A DNA stretch of 62,919 nucleotides from Candidatus Obscuribacter sp. (GTDB lineage Bacteria > Cyanobacteriota > Vampirovibrionia > Obscuribacterales > Obscuribacteraceae): positions 1 through 62,919 of the forward strand of contig JADJQZ010000002.1 in assembly GCA_016712465.1 (NCBI GenBank). Reading direction: 5' to 3'. The translations under genes and the position numbers were made by a program. Positions 62,820 through 62,919 of the stretch are shown here, piece after piece. The notes beneath the pieces are model-generated. The model saw nothing but the letters and a program-made list of their open reading frames with translations. It had not been told where the DNA came from and did not search any database. The first letter of the stretch is position 1. Each line of letters opens with the position of its first letter.

Positions 62820-62919
62820 TGGAAGCGTACGAGGACAGCACTTTCCATTTAATGCCGCTTTTCCCTTGGTACAGACAGCTGTCTGTGTGCATTCAACACC
62901 GAATCACTCCCAAACTATA

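Larger units (their letters stand above)
52623..62919. repeat. Terminal redundancy, copy 2 (circular contig overlap)
   Basis: Second copy of 1-10310. Its CRISPR repeats are cleaner than those of copy 1, and the C-terminal half of the helicase is intact here. The helicase middle, the HTH/coiled-coil gene and the replication gene carry extra indels. A consensus of both copies restores every long gene in this region. Confidence 0.9.

Noticed and set aside
52623..62919. A true 10-kb duplication with diverged pseudogene copies
   Set aside because: Differences are mostly single-base indels hitting different genes in each copy, spacers are the same in number and order, and both copies end exactly at the window ends. 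That pattern fits assembly overlap of a circular molecule.

Overview
The window is a bacterial contig whose two ends repeat each other. Bases 1-10310 match 52623-62919 almost base for base, and the matching region starts inside one CRISPR repeat. The simplest reading is a circular element of about 52.6 kb, linearised by the assembler with about 10.3 kb of redundant, poorly polished end sequence. The gene content is that of a mobilisable plasmid: primase-type replication protein, KfrA-like protein, serine resolvase, relaxase, coupling protein, SSB and toxin-antitoxin. The host cannot be named from the sequence. GC content is moderate and the genes are ordinary bacterial ones (Shine-Dalgarno sites, sigma70-type promoters); no rRNA or tRNA is visible. 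Small indels between the two end copies break several genes in one copy that are intact in the other, so those genes should be read as a consensus.

Layout on the circle. (a) 47.2-54.7 kb, with a partial copy at 1-2.05 kb: a complete type II-C CRISPR-Cas system with a tracrRNA on the minus strand, then cas9, cas1 and cas2 on the plus strand, then an array of 44 repeats and 43 spacers whose crRNA sense is the minus strand. (b) 2.1-5.6 kb: a SWIM/SNF2 helicase on the minus strand, running towards the array, preceded by one or two tiny genes. (c) 5.9-10.3 kb: a small unknown gene, an HTH/coiled-coil protein, a non-coding block dense in GAACC/GGTTC motifs (candidate replication origin) and an AEP-primase replication protein. 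(d) 10.3-15 kb: a RES-type toxin-antitoxin operon with a third gene made of 85-residue repeats, a serine resolvase and a KfrA-like protein. (e) 15-20.2 kb: an alpha-carbonic anhydrase, two tandem zinc-ribbon proteins and 1.6 kb with no convincing gene. (f) 20.2-32.3 kb: a beta-helix-like protein, a mini YD-repeat protein and a 2158-residue RHS protein in one operon, then a secreted kelch-like protein and a TPR protein. (g) 33-42.7 kb: a block with its own codon style (ATA for Ile, AGG for Arg, G-ending codons) holding a Gp88-like protein behind a strongly folded leader, a sigma factor, SSB, a candidate oriT, and a transfer operon (ribbon-helix-helix protein, relaxase, soluble VirD4-like ATPase, membrane J-domain protein, three membrane or secreted proteins). 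(h) 42.8-47 kb: two more zinc-ribbon proteins and small unknown genes.

Taken together the element carries its own replication, stability and mobilisation functions but no visible mating-pair genes (no VirB4-like ATPase), so it would need a helper conjugation system. It also carries a full Cas9 system, which could act against competing plasmids or phages. The most unusual parts are the plasmid-borne II-C locus with compact shared promoters, the four-member zinc-ribbon family in which every protein has exactly one variant module, the folded RNA leader that hides the ribosome-binding site of the Gp88-like gene, and the three-gene RES operon.
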